64,000 bases of DNA from Clostridium polyendosporum (GTDB taxonomy: Bacteria; Bacillota; Clostridia; Clostridiales; Clostridiaceae), in the NCBI RefSeq assembly GCF_018332455.1, contig NZ_BOPZ01000003.1:1-64000 (forward strand), written 5' to 3'. The notes under the pieces were generated by a model that did no database searches, was not told the DNA's origin, and saw nothing but the letters and a program-made list of their open reading frames with translations. Of the stretch, positions 7,938 through 15,193 are shown piece after piece. The position numbers and the translations under genes were made by a program. Position 1 is the stretch's first letter. Each line of letters opens with the position of its first letter.

Positions 7938-9509
7938 TCAACGAAATACACATGTTTTTTTCTTAATGACAATATCCAATAAAATCTTTACCAAATAAAT
8001 AAACAATAGAACATTGAGTAGTGAAGTAAATATAAGTGTTGGATTGAAAGATATGGAATTTATACCTTTTAGTGTTTCATAAAGAACATAATAGGTATTG
8101 ATATAAATGGTACAGCTAAATCCAGCAGCTAACAGCAGCAGTCTTTTATCCTTAAGATATATAAAAGATAAAATTGATAGGGCTGCAGCAGGAAATAAAT
8201 ATCTTTCATGCATATCTACGGAAAAAGTGAATACACCTGCTATTTGAAGAAGTGCTGCTGCAAAAGCAAATACCCTACTGTTCCCTTTAATGTAAATAAA
8301 CCATGAAAGTGCTGTGATAATAACAATAAAAATCATCCCCCAGCTATGATAGCTTAATATAAACATTGTAGCTGTATCCTTTGTATAGTTTTTACCAATC
8401 AAACTAAAGAAGTTAAATCCATTAACAGAAGCATATGAGTATTCTGACACAGTATTTGAAAACAGCCTAAAAATCCAAAATACATCTTGGTTCAAGGAAA
8501 ATGGTAGTATGATAATTATCGTCGTAATTAATGCAAAAATAACTGTCTTTAAAAAACTTTTAAGATTTTTTAACCTTATCAATTCAAAGAAAAGTACAGG
8601 AAGAAAAATAATTCCTTGCGGCTTCATCATTACAGCAGCTGCAAATAGAGCAGATGAAAGACCTATTTTCTTTTCTGATAACATAAATATTGAACAAATA
8701 ATAATTAATGTGAAGAATGAATCTACTTGCCCCCAAATTGTAGAATTGATAAAAACAGCCGGATTGAAGATATAAAATGCTGATACCAACATACTAATTT
8801 CTAAAGAAACGTATTTTCTAGCCAGCTTGTAAATAACTAAAGACGTAACAATATCAGCTAATATTGACGGAAGTTTTATTAGTAATGTGAAATATGGACT
8901 CACTGCTGGGATGCTAACACTCTTACCAATTAAAAATAAAATATACATATACAATGGTGGATAGTCACTTGATCTAGAATTTGAATAAACTTGAGACAGA
9001 TTATTTGCAGCGGTAGTTGCCCAACTTTTGAAGATATTAACGTCAAAAGGATGACCTTCTATGAATGTGGCCATGGAAATCCGTAAAAGTAGCCCAACAC
9101 CTGGCAAGGTTAACATTAATATTCTTTCATGCTCTGAATGAATTTTTACCTTTTTGTATACTAACATATAGTAAAATTCAATAAATAAAACTAAAAATAA
9201 TATTGAATAAGTGATGAGTTGTGCATTATAATTCATACTTGTACTTGTAATTCTTCCTCTCATATGTTCATTGGCAGAGGCCACAGGTTGAGTTAATTTC
9301 CTATCTGGTTTCTGTTCTCGTGGTATTTGATTTTGATTATCAGCTAATTTATTTTTTTCACTTAGAGAAGGGTTATTAAATCCAACACCGCTTTGGTTTT
9401 GCGCAGTATTATTACTATAATTCCAAACTGTATGAATACATAAAAACCCTGCTGATAATAATATAAAAATCAAACCTATCTTAAATATATGCTTTTTTAA
9501 AAACACCAT
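7938..9509 (-). CDS. GT-C-type membrane glycosyltransferase (PMT/GT39-like)
   Basis: This 523-residue polytopic protein has about eleven membrane segments. A polar stretch of about 50 residues separates the first from the rest. The first large outer loop carries the acidic motif EGHPFDVNIFKSWA and, further on, SSDYPPLYMYILF. Both are typical of GT-C enzymes that move a sugar from a polyprenyl-phosphate carrier to an acceptor outside the membrane. The ATG at 9509 follows AAAGGAG. Its promoter is the third copy of the conserved regulatory block, so it is probably induced together with the exporter. Sugar and acceptor are unknown. Confidence 0.82.
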   Translation of the reverse strand: MVFLKKHIFKIGLIFILLSAGFLCIHTVWNYSNNTAQNQSGVGFNNPSLSEKNKLADNQNQIPREQKPDRKLTQPVASANEHMRGRITSTSMNYNAQLITYSILFLVLFIEFYYMLVYKKVKIHSEHERILMLTLPGVGLLLRISMATFIEGHPFDVNIFKSWATTAANNLSQVYSNSRSSDYPPLYMYILFLIGKSVSIPAVSPYFTLLIKLPSILADIVTSLVIYKLARKYVSLEISMLVSAFYIFNPAVFINSTIWGQVDSFFTLIIICSIFMLSEKKIGLSSALFAAAVMMKPQGIIFLPVLFFELIRLKNLKSFLKTVIFALITTIIIILPFSLNQDVFWIFRLFSNTVSEYSYASVNGFNFFSLIGKNYTKDTATMFILSYHSWGMIFIVIITALSWFIYIKGNSRVFAFAAALLQIAGVFTFSVDMHERYLFPAAALSILSFIYLKDKRLLLLAAGFSCTIYINTYYVLYETLKGINSISFNPTLIFTSLLNVLLFIYLVKILLDIVIKKKTCVFR

Positions 9510-9537
9510 TGGAATTCTCCTTTCAAACGCATCCTTG

Positions 9538-9612
9538 TATCTCTTTATTTAGAATTATAACTAGCAATTGTTGCACTAGTATCAAAAATTTATGTGAAAT
9601 TTATGTGATTAA
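9538..9612 (-). promoter_or_regulatory. Conserved promoter/operator, copy 3 (glycosyltransferase)
   Basis: Minus strand: TCACATA-AATT-TCACATA, then TTGATA and TATAAT (plus-strand 9554-9559). The predicted start near 9547 gives a leader of about 38 bases to the glycosyltransferase ATG. The sequence from the direct repeat to past the -10 is shared with copies 1 and 2. Confidence 0.75.
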
Positions 9613-9614
9613 AC

Positions 9615-9675
9615 AACTAAAGCGGAGCAGGCATGTAGCCTACTCCGCTTTAGTTAGATTTCACTTAGTAAAATT
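9615..9675 (+). repeat. Bi-hairpin repeat, copy A
   Basis: A strong stem ACTAAAGCGGAG...CTCCGCTTTAGT has an inner AGGC/GCCT pair and the loop ATGTA. It is followed by the short ATTTCACTTAGTAAAAT hairpin. The copy abuts, and just overlaps, the stop codon of the ferredoxin-like gene and probably ends its transcript. Its CAAATAAA tail is missing here. Confidence 0.7.
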
Positions 9676-10384
9676 AGTCTTCAATGATGCTTCCGTCTGT
9701 ACCGATGGTAACAACATTCCACGGTATCATTTTTTCACTGTTCAAAAGAGCCTTTTTCACATAATTTACAATTCCGCTGCAGCACGGTACTTCCATACGG
9801 AGTACAGTCACACTTTTAATTTCATGATTCTGCAGAATTTTTGTTAGCTTTTCAGAATAATCAGTTTCATCCAGTTTTGGACATCCAATAATAGTTATCT
9901 TATTTCTCATAAAATGCTGATGAATATTTGCATAAGCATATGCAGTACAGTCAGCAGCCACAAGCAAATGAGCATTATCGAAGTAAGGTGCATTGACCGG
10001 AACGAGCTTAATCTGACACGGCCACTGACGAAGCTGTGACTCAACTTCTGTAACCTTAATCGGAGACACTATCTTTGCTTTTCTTTGGATTGTACTTGCA
10101 TGCGTTCCTGGACAACCACATTCAAGTTGAGTAGGTGGATTTTTTTCTTTTTCCATGTGTTTTTTCACTGCTTCTTCATCAAAGGCTGCAGCTTCCCTCT
10201 CCTCAATAGTAATGGCTTCAGTAGGACATTCTGGTATACATGCTCCCAAACCGTCACAATATGCATCGGATACGATCTTTGCTTTCCCATTAACAATTTG
10301 TAATGCACCCTCGTGGCAGCCAGTTATACAAAGACCACATCCATTACATTTTTGTTCATCTATTTTTACAATTTTTCTCTTCAT
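9674..10384 (-). CDS. 4Fe-4S ferredoxin-domain protein
   Basis: This 236-residue protein has an N-terminal ferredoxin domain and a C-terminal domain with further cysteines. The first cluster motif CNGCGLCITGC (about residues 13-23) is complete. The second reads CDGLGACIPECP, with Leu where the second Cys normally stands, so it may hold a three-iron cluster or use another ligand; this variant recurs in the family. The C-terminal part has CGCPG, VAADCTAYAYAN, IIGCPKLD and VPCCSG. It resembles the small putative electron-transfer proteins of anaerobes found with iron-sulfur oxidoreductases. Its partner is unknown. The gene seems monocistronic, ended by a bi-hairpin repeat. Confidence 0.85.
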   Translation of the reverse strand: MKRKIVKIDEQKCNGCGLCITGCHEGALQIVNGKAKIVSDAYCDGLGACIPECPTEAITIEEREAAAFDEEAVKKHMEKEKNPPTQLECGCPGTHASTIQRKAKIVSPIKVTEVESQLRQWPCQIKLVPVNAPYFDNAHLLVAADCTAYAYANIHQHFMRNKITIIGCPKLDETDYSEKLTKILQNHEIKSVTVLRMEVPCCSGIVNYVKKALLNSEKMIPWNVVTIGTDGSIIED

Positions 10385-10554
10385 ACTTATAAACTCCTCT
10401 CAACGATCTTAATTTCATTTATGAGTTAATTATAATATAATTAAAGAGAAAAATCGGTAGCTATGGTTACCAAGTTTTTTACTTTATACTTATTTACGAT
10501 TATATTATATACGAATTTGTTACCATTTTTATAGCCATATCAAGGATATTATAC

Positions 10555-11358
10555 TTACCTATAATTATTCAACCTACTTTTTAGTTTAGTATTTTCCTTC
10601 CTTAATTCATTGATCTCATCTTTTAGCTTTTCAATACTTTGATTATTTAAATTTATTTGTTTATTATAATCAACCATTTTATTAAATACATCTTTAGCAT
10701 ATAGATGTGCTATCTTGATTTCGATACACTGCTTTAAGTCTATATTATACGGGATAATAGGATCTGGTAATTTACTATTCAGTTCATCTACTGTTTCATT
10801 AGATAACATATAATCTTGTGCTGAACAATTTAAGTCTTTGAGTATTCTATTCTTAGAAATAACTCTTATCTGATTTAAATTAATTAAGGAATCACATGGA
10901 AAAACATTGTTATCCTTACGACATCTTATTAATGATAATTCCATCTCATTGGAAAAATTAGAACCGTCATCTGAAGTAGTTGGAATTACAACTGCTGTTT
11001 TAGCAAAATTATATAATATAAACGCCGGATGCGGCAGAGAAGTTTCCCATCCAATATTGCCACATCCAAAGTCTACAAATACTTTTCTTCCCTTTGAATA
11101 CCGTAATTTAGCTTGAGGTCTATAACTCTCATCTTTTTTAGGGCCATATATACCATATTGATTCCAAGTATCATTCCATATAATAAAAGGTATTATATCT
11201 TTAATGTTTGCTGAATCTAACAATTTTTTAGTATCGTTAAAAGTATATTTAAGTCTATCAGCAACTAATTCGTTAGAAACACTAGAATTTAACTTAAGTT
11301 TAGGATTAACATATAAATTTCTTTCAACATGATTTTGATTATATTTATTTATTGGCAT
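10555..11358 (-). CDS. PemK/MazF-like domain protein with C-terminal coiled coil
   Basis: In this 267-residue protein the central part (about residues 85-180) looks like the PemK/MazF fold. It shows GRKVFVDFGCGNIGWE, then PHPAFILYN, then VVIPTTSDDGS, and finally DSLINLNQIRVISKNRI, which matches the MazF pattern DSxVxLxQIRTIDKxRL. The N-terminal 80 residues are unassigned, and the last 40 (KLKDEINELRKENTKLKSRL) form a coiled coil. MazF-type proteins are mRNA endonucleases, but there is no antitoxin gene beside it, so an orphan toxin or a different role is possible. AGAGGAAGGGG precedes the ATG. Confidence 0.6.
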   Translation of the reverse strand: MPINKYNQNHVERNLYVNPKLKLNSSVSNELVADRLKYTFNDTKKLLDSANIKDIIPFIIWNDTWNQYGIYGPKKDESYRPQAKLRYSKGRKVFVDFGCGNIGWETSLPHPAFILYNFAKTAVVIPTTSDDGSNFSNEMELSLIRCRKDNNVFPCDSLINLNQIRVISKNRILKDLNCSAQDYMLSNETVDELNSKLPDPIIPYNIDLKQCIEIKIAHLYAKDVFNKMVDYNKQINLNNQSIEKLKDEINELRKENTKLKSRLNNYR

Positions 11359-11471
11359 ATTGACCCCTTCCTCTCACAATCATATTCCATTTACCCTATA
11401 AACAATAAAACTATTAATATAAAGTCCCCTTTTAACCTAGTCTCCAGATGATCTATTTTTATTTCAGTCAC

Positions 11472-11488
11472 GTTATGTAATGTTATGT
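11472..11488. promoter_or_regulatory. Tandem GTTATGT motifs upstream of the HTH regulator
   Basis: Two GTTATGT units lie at a 10-bp period (11472-11478 and 11482-11488), one helical turn apart. They are in the intergenic region between the divergent PemK-like gene and the HTH regulator gene. The reverse complement ACATAAC recurs before modA. They may be operator sites of the regulator (inference). The rest of this ~300-base gap is AT-rich and holds no gene. Confidence 0.4.
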
Positions 11489-11655
11489 TTAGTTTCATTA
11501 TATGGAACATATTGAAAAAAATCAATATAAATTTGGAAAAGTTTAATTATATCTATATATATTTTTAAAAGAAGTGTTATAATAAGTCTTAAGAATTTCG
11601 AAGATAATTTGTGTATATATAAAAATATCCACATTACAAAGGAAGGAGACTTAGA

Positions 11656-12621
11656 ATGTCAAAAGATTCATCTTTAACACCCCAAGAGGTTGCGGATATA
11701 CTGAAAATAGCAAAAAATACTGTATATGAATTAATAAAACGTGGAGATCTAAATGCTTATAGAATTGGAAGAAAGGTAAGAATTGATCCTGAAGATGTAG
11801 AGAATTATAAGAATAAAACGAAGAACATTAAAACTAGCAATCCTTCTATTACTGTTTCAAATAATACAATATCATCAAATCCTAAACCTATCTCTCTTGA
11901 AGACATGAAACCCAATAGAGGATTTGTAATTTGCGGTCAAGATATTATTTTAGATATTCTCTCTAGTTATCTAGAGCATCATCCTAAAGGAATGCCTGCT
12001 TTACGTTCATACCTTGGAAGCTATAACGGATTATTTTCACTTTATCAAGGTAGTGTACAGTTAGCTACAGTACATTTATGGGATGGCGATACAAATAAGT
12101 ATAATATTCCTTATGTGAGAAGAATGCTTCCCGGTATTCCAGCAATAATTATTCATCTTGGCTGTCGTATGCAAGGCTTCTACGTAAAAAAAGGAAATCC
12201 AAAGGGAATAAAAAACTGGGAAGATTTAAAACGTCAAGATATTTCAATAATTAATAGAGAGAAAGGATCTGGTACTCGTATTCTTCTTGATGAACATTTA
12301 CGCCGCATGGACATATATGGTTCATCAATTCAAGGTTATAGTCGTGAAACCTTATCTCATTTTGCAGTAGCCAGTACCGTTGCTAGAGGAGGAGCTGATT
12401 TAGCAATAGGCAGTGAAAAAATAGCATTACAAGTTCAAGGAATTGACTTTATTCCATTACAAAAAGAGAGATATGAACTTGTAATGAAAAAAGAGGACAT
12501 GGAAAAACCGGAATTTCAAGCAATTATAGAAATTATACGTTCTAAAGAATTCAAGATGGAACTTGAAGGATTAGGTGGCTATGATTTAGATGAAATTGGA
12601 CAAATTATATACGAAACTTAA
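11656..12621 (+). CDS. HTH regulator with periplasmic-binding-like (molybdate/tungstate) domain
   Basis: The 321-residue protein starts with an excisionase/MerR-type helix-turn-helix (LTPQEVADILKIAKNTVYEL, then RIGRKVRIDPEDVENY, about residues 6-52). A linker follows, and then a PBP-like domain (about 85-321) of the kind that binds molybdate, tungstate or similar oxyanions. The motif GSGTRILLDEHLRR is typical of this fold. No signal peptide or membrane segment is present, so it is a cytoplasmic one-component regulator, analogous to ModE. It stands ahead of modABCD in the same direction, and ACATAAC motifs lie before both. AAGGAAGGAG precedes the ATG. Confidence 0.85.
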   Translation: MSKDSSLTPQEVADILKIAKNTVYELIKRGDLNAYRIGRKVRIDPEDVENYKNKTKNIKTSNPSITVSNNTISSNPKPISLEDMKPNRGFVICGQDIILDILSSYLEHHPKGMPALRSYLGSYNGLFSLYQGSVQLATVHLWDGDTNKYNIPYVRRMLPGIPAIIIHLGCRMQGFYVKKGNPKGIKNWEDLKRQDISIINREKGSGTRILLDEHLRRMDIYGSSIQGYSRETLSHFAVASTVARGGADLAIGSEKIALQVQGIDFIPLQKERYELVMKKEDMEKPEFQAIIEIIRSKEFKMELEGLGGYDLDEIGQIIYET

Positions 12622-12708
12622 CCCCTTTACACTACATAATTCTTTTTATAAATTTAAAGATATGATGATGTCTATAAATTAATTTTTTATTACAATTATA
12701 ACAACAAT

Positions 12709-12744
12709 GAGCCATCTACTTCTAAGAGTAGGTGGCTTATTATT
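12709..12744 (+). terminator. Terminator of the HTH regulator gene
   Basis: AGCCATCTACT pairs with AGTAGGTGGCT around a short loop, followed by TATTATTTAATTT. It lies about 90 bases after the regulator stop and separates it from the mod operon. Confidence 0.75.
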
Positions 12745-12846
12745 TAATTTGCTGCCATTTAGCAACACGAAATATTGCTAAAACTGAGAAACCTCTCTCA
12801 TATGATAAATTCTATTATAAAATATAATGTTAATTTCATTTTTTGG

Positions 12847-12899
12847 TTGATTTGTTATTTAATATCATATATAATTAACATAACAAGACACAACATAAC
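12847..12899 (+). promoter_or_regulatory. Sigma-A-type promoter with tandem ACATAAC motifs
   Basis: TTGATT (12847-12852), a 17-base spacer and TATAAT (12870-12875) make a near-consensus promoter. Two ACATAAC motifs follow at 12878-12884 and 12893-12899, placed so that a bound protein would block the start. No gene follows within 300 bases on this strand before a second similar promoter at 13146. Confidence 0.55.
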
Positions 12900-13032
12900 A
12901 AAACAACATGTAGCATATTATAAATAATTAATATAGTATAGAGATGTTTATACCTGCATAAGATATTAATCAAGTATTTTTTATTTTCCAAAATTATATT
13001 TTATTCTAGACAAATTCATGATATATAGTGAT

Positions 13033-13117
13033 TAGTCATTTACCACCTCCTTGTTTCTTTTATTATATAGTTGCCACCTGAAACTATAATTAATAAAAAT
13101 GTGTAAATGACTAATTT
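13033..13117. other. Nested inverted repeats with an isolated ribosome site
   Basis: TTAGTCATTTAC and GTAAATGACTAA form outer 12-bp arms. Inside lies a palindrome TATAGTT-N8-AACTATA (about 13063-13088). On the minus strand AAGGAGGTGGTAAATG would start a seven-codon reading frame that ends at once. It looks like a leftover control region of a lost minus-strand gene, or an operator for a MarR-like dimer. Neither can be confirmed here. Confidence 0.35.
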
Positions 13118-13145
13118 ACTTTATATAAACTTAATAAGTTTTTAA

Positions 13146-13197
13146 TTGATTTTTTACGAAATATTATATATAATCAAATAAAATATAACAACATAAC
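13146..13197 (+). promoter_or_regulatory. Second sigma-A-type promoter with ACATAAC motif, before modA
   Basis: TTGATT (13146-13151), 17 bases, then TATAAT (13169-13174), followed by ACATAAC at 13191-13197. The arrangement copies the promoter at 12847 (same -35, same spacing, similar downstream sequence), as if duplicated. It reads towards modA, but a terminator at 13352-13398 lies between. Confidence 0.55.
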
Positions 13198-13257
13198 TTC
13201 ACATTTCGCAATAAAAAAATACAAAACATAATGCAAAATTATATTTTGTACTATAAA

Positions 13258-13327
13258 TTAAATTTAATAGGCATAGAGCCTATTAAATTTAATGCAGATT
13301 TCACTTACTGAAATGACAGCAAATAAA
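13258..13327 (+). repeat. Bi-hairpin repeat, copy B
   Basis: AAATTTAATAGGC-atag-AGCCTATTAAATTT stem, then ATTTCACTTACTGAAAT, then GACAGCAAATAAA. This is the most regular copy. It is also the only one not next to the 3' end of a minus-strand gene. Confidence 0.75.
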
Positions 13328-13351
13328 ATAATAATATAACTTTTTCATCTC

Positions 13352-13398
13352 AATGACGAGACTACAACAAATTACGTTGTAATCTAAGTCATTTTTTT
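13352..13398 (+). terminator. Terminator-like hairpin in the modA leader
   Basis: ATGAC-GAGACTACAAC pairs with GTTGTAATCT-AAGTCAT around a short loop and runs into TTTTTTTATTTT. It lies about 140 bases before modA and downstream of the promoter at 13146. It would end a transcript of about 220 bases, or act as an attenuator for the mod operon. Confidence 0.65.
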
Positions 13399-13539
13399 AT
13401 TTTCCAGAAATTTTATTTTCAGATATAGTAAATACGCAAATATAAGTGGCTAAATATTTATGTTCTAGTCTATCTCATGAATTATAGTACTTATAATTAT
13501 AATCAATAAAATATATACATAATTAAGGAGGAAAACTAT

Positions 13540-14343
13540 ATGAAAAAAACGAACTCATTATTAGCAATAACTTTATCTATTATCTTTACCCTTTTAATTA
13601 CAGGTTGTAGCAAAACCCAACCATCACAAGACATAAAAAAAGCAAACTCAGTAACCTTAACTGTATCTGCTGCTGCAAGTTTAAAGGATTCTATGGAAGA
13701 AATAAAAAAAATATATGCATCTGAAAAGCCAAATGTTTCAATAACTTATAATTTTGGTGCTTCGGGTTCACTGCAACAGCAAATTGAGCAAGGGGCTCCT
13801 GCAGACATTTTTATATCTGCAGCAACTAAGCAAATGAAAGCACTTCAAGAAAAAGGTTTAATCATCAATGAAACTAAAAAAGATCTTTTGGAGAACAAAG
13901 TTGTACTTATCACTTCTAAAGATAAATCAGATATTAAAGACTTCACAGATTTAGCTAATGAAAAAGTAAAAAAAGTAGCCCTTGGCGAACCAAAAAGTGT
14001 ACCAGTAGGTCAATACTCCCAAGAGGTACTAACAAAACTTAATATTCTTGAAAAAGTACAATCAAAAGCAGTATTCGCAAAGGATGTTAAGGAAGTTTTA
14101 ACATGGGTAGAAACTGGTAATGTTGATGCAGGTATTGTATATGAAACAGATGCAAAAGTATCACAAAAAGTAAATATCGTTGCTCCTGCTCCTGATAATT
14201 CTCATTCACCTATAATCTATCCTGCAGCTGCTATAAAAGCTAGCAAAAATGTTGATGAAGCAAAAGAGTTTATCAACTTCCTTTCAAGCGACAAGGCTAA
14301 AGAAGCATTTGAGAAATATGGTTTTCACGTTATAAAAAAATAA
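13540..14343 (+). CDS. modA: Molybdate ABC transporter substrate-binding lipoprotein
   Basis: This 267-residue protein binds molybdate (or tungstate) outside the membrane. It has a lipoprotein signal (hydrophobic run and lipobox LITGC, Cys23). The ModA domain begins LTVSAAASLKDSMEEI and contains NFGASGSLQQQIEQGAPADI, both oxyanion-binding segments of the family; the conserved Tyr near VYETDAKV is also present. TAAGGAGGA lies seven bases before the ATG. It is the first gene of modABCD. A hairpin after it may lower expression of the downstream genes relative to the binding protein. Confidence 0.95.
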   Translation: MKKTNSLLAITLSIIFTLLITGCSKTQPSQDIKKANSVTLTVSAAASLKDSMEEIKKIYASEKPNVSITYNFGASGSLQQQIEQGAPADIFISAATKQMKALQEKGLIINETKKDLLENKVVLITSKDKSDIKDFTDLANEKVKKVALGEPKSVPVGQYSQEVLTKLNILEKVQSKAVFAKDVKEVLTWVETGNVDAGIVYETDAKVSQKVNIVAPAPDNSHSPIIYPAAAIKASKNVDEAKEFINFLSSDKAKEAFEKYGFHVIKK

Positions 14344-14365
14344 TTTCTTAAATTTTTATGTTGTT

Positions 14366-14433
14366 CCTAGCTTTAAAGCATTGAATTTTCTACAGTTAAG
14401 AATTTTAAGTAGATTTTTCAATGCTTTTAAAGT
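14366..14433 (+). terminator. Partial terminator between modA and modB
   Basis: AAAGCATTGAA pairs with TTCAATGCTTT around a loop of about 30 bases, followed by TAAAGTTTAACT. The weak T-run suggests a processing or attenuating hairpin that lets some transcription through to modB. Confidence 0.5.
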
Positions 14434-14505
14434 TTAACTAACACAACAGATTTACTTAGAATATTCTTAAACATACAATAGGACTAACAAGAAAGGATGG
14501 TTATA

Positions 14506-15192
14506 ATGGGAATCGATGTATCTCCTATACTAATATCTTTAAAAACAGCACTAACAGCTACTATTATTACCTTCTTTATAGGTATTTTTACAGCTCAAAT
14601 AATGACCAACTATAATGGAAAATTTAAAGGAATTATAGATGCTATTTTTACACTTCCTCTCGTTTTACCTCCTACTGTTGTTGGTTTCTTCCTTCTATTA
14701 CTTTTTGGTAAGAATGGGCCTTTTGGCAAAGCACTTCAACAAATAGGTATTCAGTTAATTTTCTCATGGCCTGCTACAGTCATTGCAGCAGTCGTAGTAG
14801 CATTTCCTTTAATGTATAAAACCACAAGAGCAGCTTTTGAACAAATTGATACTAACATTATAAATGCAGCTAGAACCCTTGGGCTTTGTGAATGGTCAAT
14901 TTTTTGGCGCATTATAGTACCCATTGCTTGGCCTGGAATTGCTGCTGCAACTATCCTTGCCTTTACAAGAGCACTTGGAGAATTTGGGGCCACATTAATG
15001 ATTGCAGGGAATATTCCTGGTAAAACACAAACCATTCCTATTGCCATCTTCTTCGCTGCTGAAGGTGGAGAAATGACAAAAGCCCTTATGTGGGTAATCA
15101 TTATAATGAGCATTTCATTTATTGTCATTGTTTTAATGAACTATTGGTCAGAGTATCAGCGTAAGATTATGATAGGAAGGGGGAAGATGTAA
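14506..15192 (+). CDS. modB: Molybdate ABC transporter permease
   Basis: This inner-membrane channel subunit has about 228 residues and five to six membrane segments. The cytoplasmic EAA-type loop NAARTLGLCEWSIFWRIIVP contacts ModC, and AFTRALGEFGATLMIAGN is the ModB-specific signature. I use the ATG at 14506, with GAAAGGATGG just upstream; a longer start at 14497 would overlap that site. It is followed by modC after a single base, so the two are coupled. Confidence 0.95.
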   Translation: MGIDVSPILISLKTALTATIITFFIGIFTAQIMTNYNGKFKGIIDAIFTLPLVLPPTVVGFFLLLLFGKNGPFGKALQQIGIQLIFSWPATVIAAVVVAFPLMYKTTRAAFEQIDTNIINAARTLGLCEWSIFWRIIVPIAWPGIAAATILAFTRALGEFGATLMIAGNIPGKTQTIPIAIFFAAEGGEMTKALMWVIIIMSISFIVIVLMNYWSEYQRKIMIGRGKM

Positions 15193-15193
15193 C

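Noticed and set aside
11656-12621. Excisionase of an integrated element
   Set aside because: The HTH is excisionase-like, but it is fused to a large oxyanion-binding-type domain and stands next to mod genes; no integrase or attachment site is seen.
13146-13398. Molybdenum cofactor riboswitch before modA
   Set aside because: I could not find the conserved GC-rich core of that riboswitch; the region is AT-rich with one terminator.
13540-14343. General sulfate or phosphate binding protein
   Set aside because: The ModA-specific segments and the modB/modC/modD neighbours favour molybdate or tungstate.
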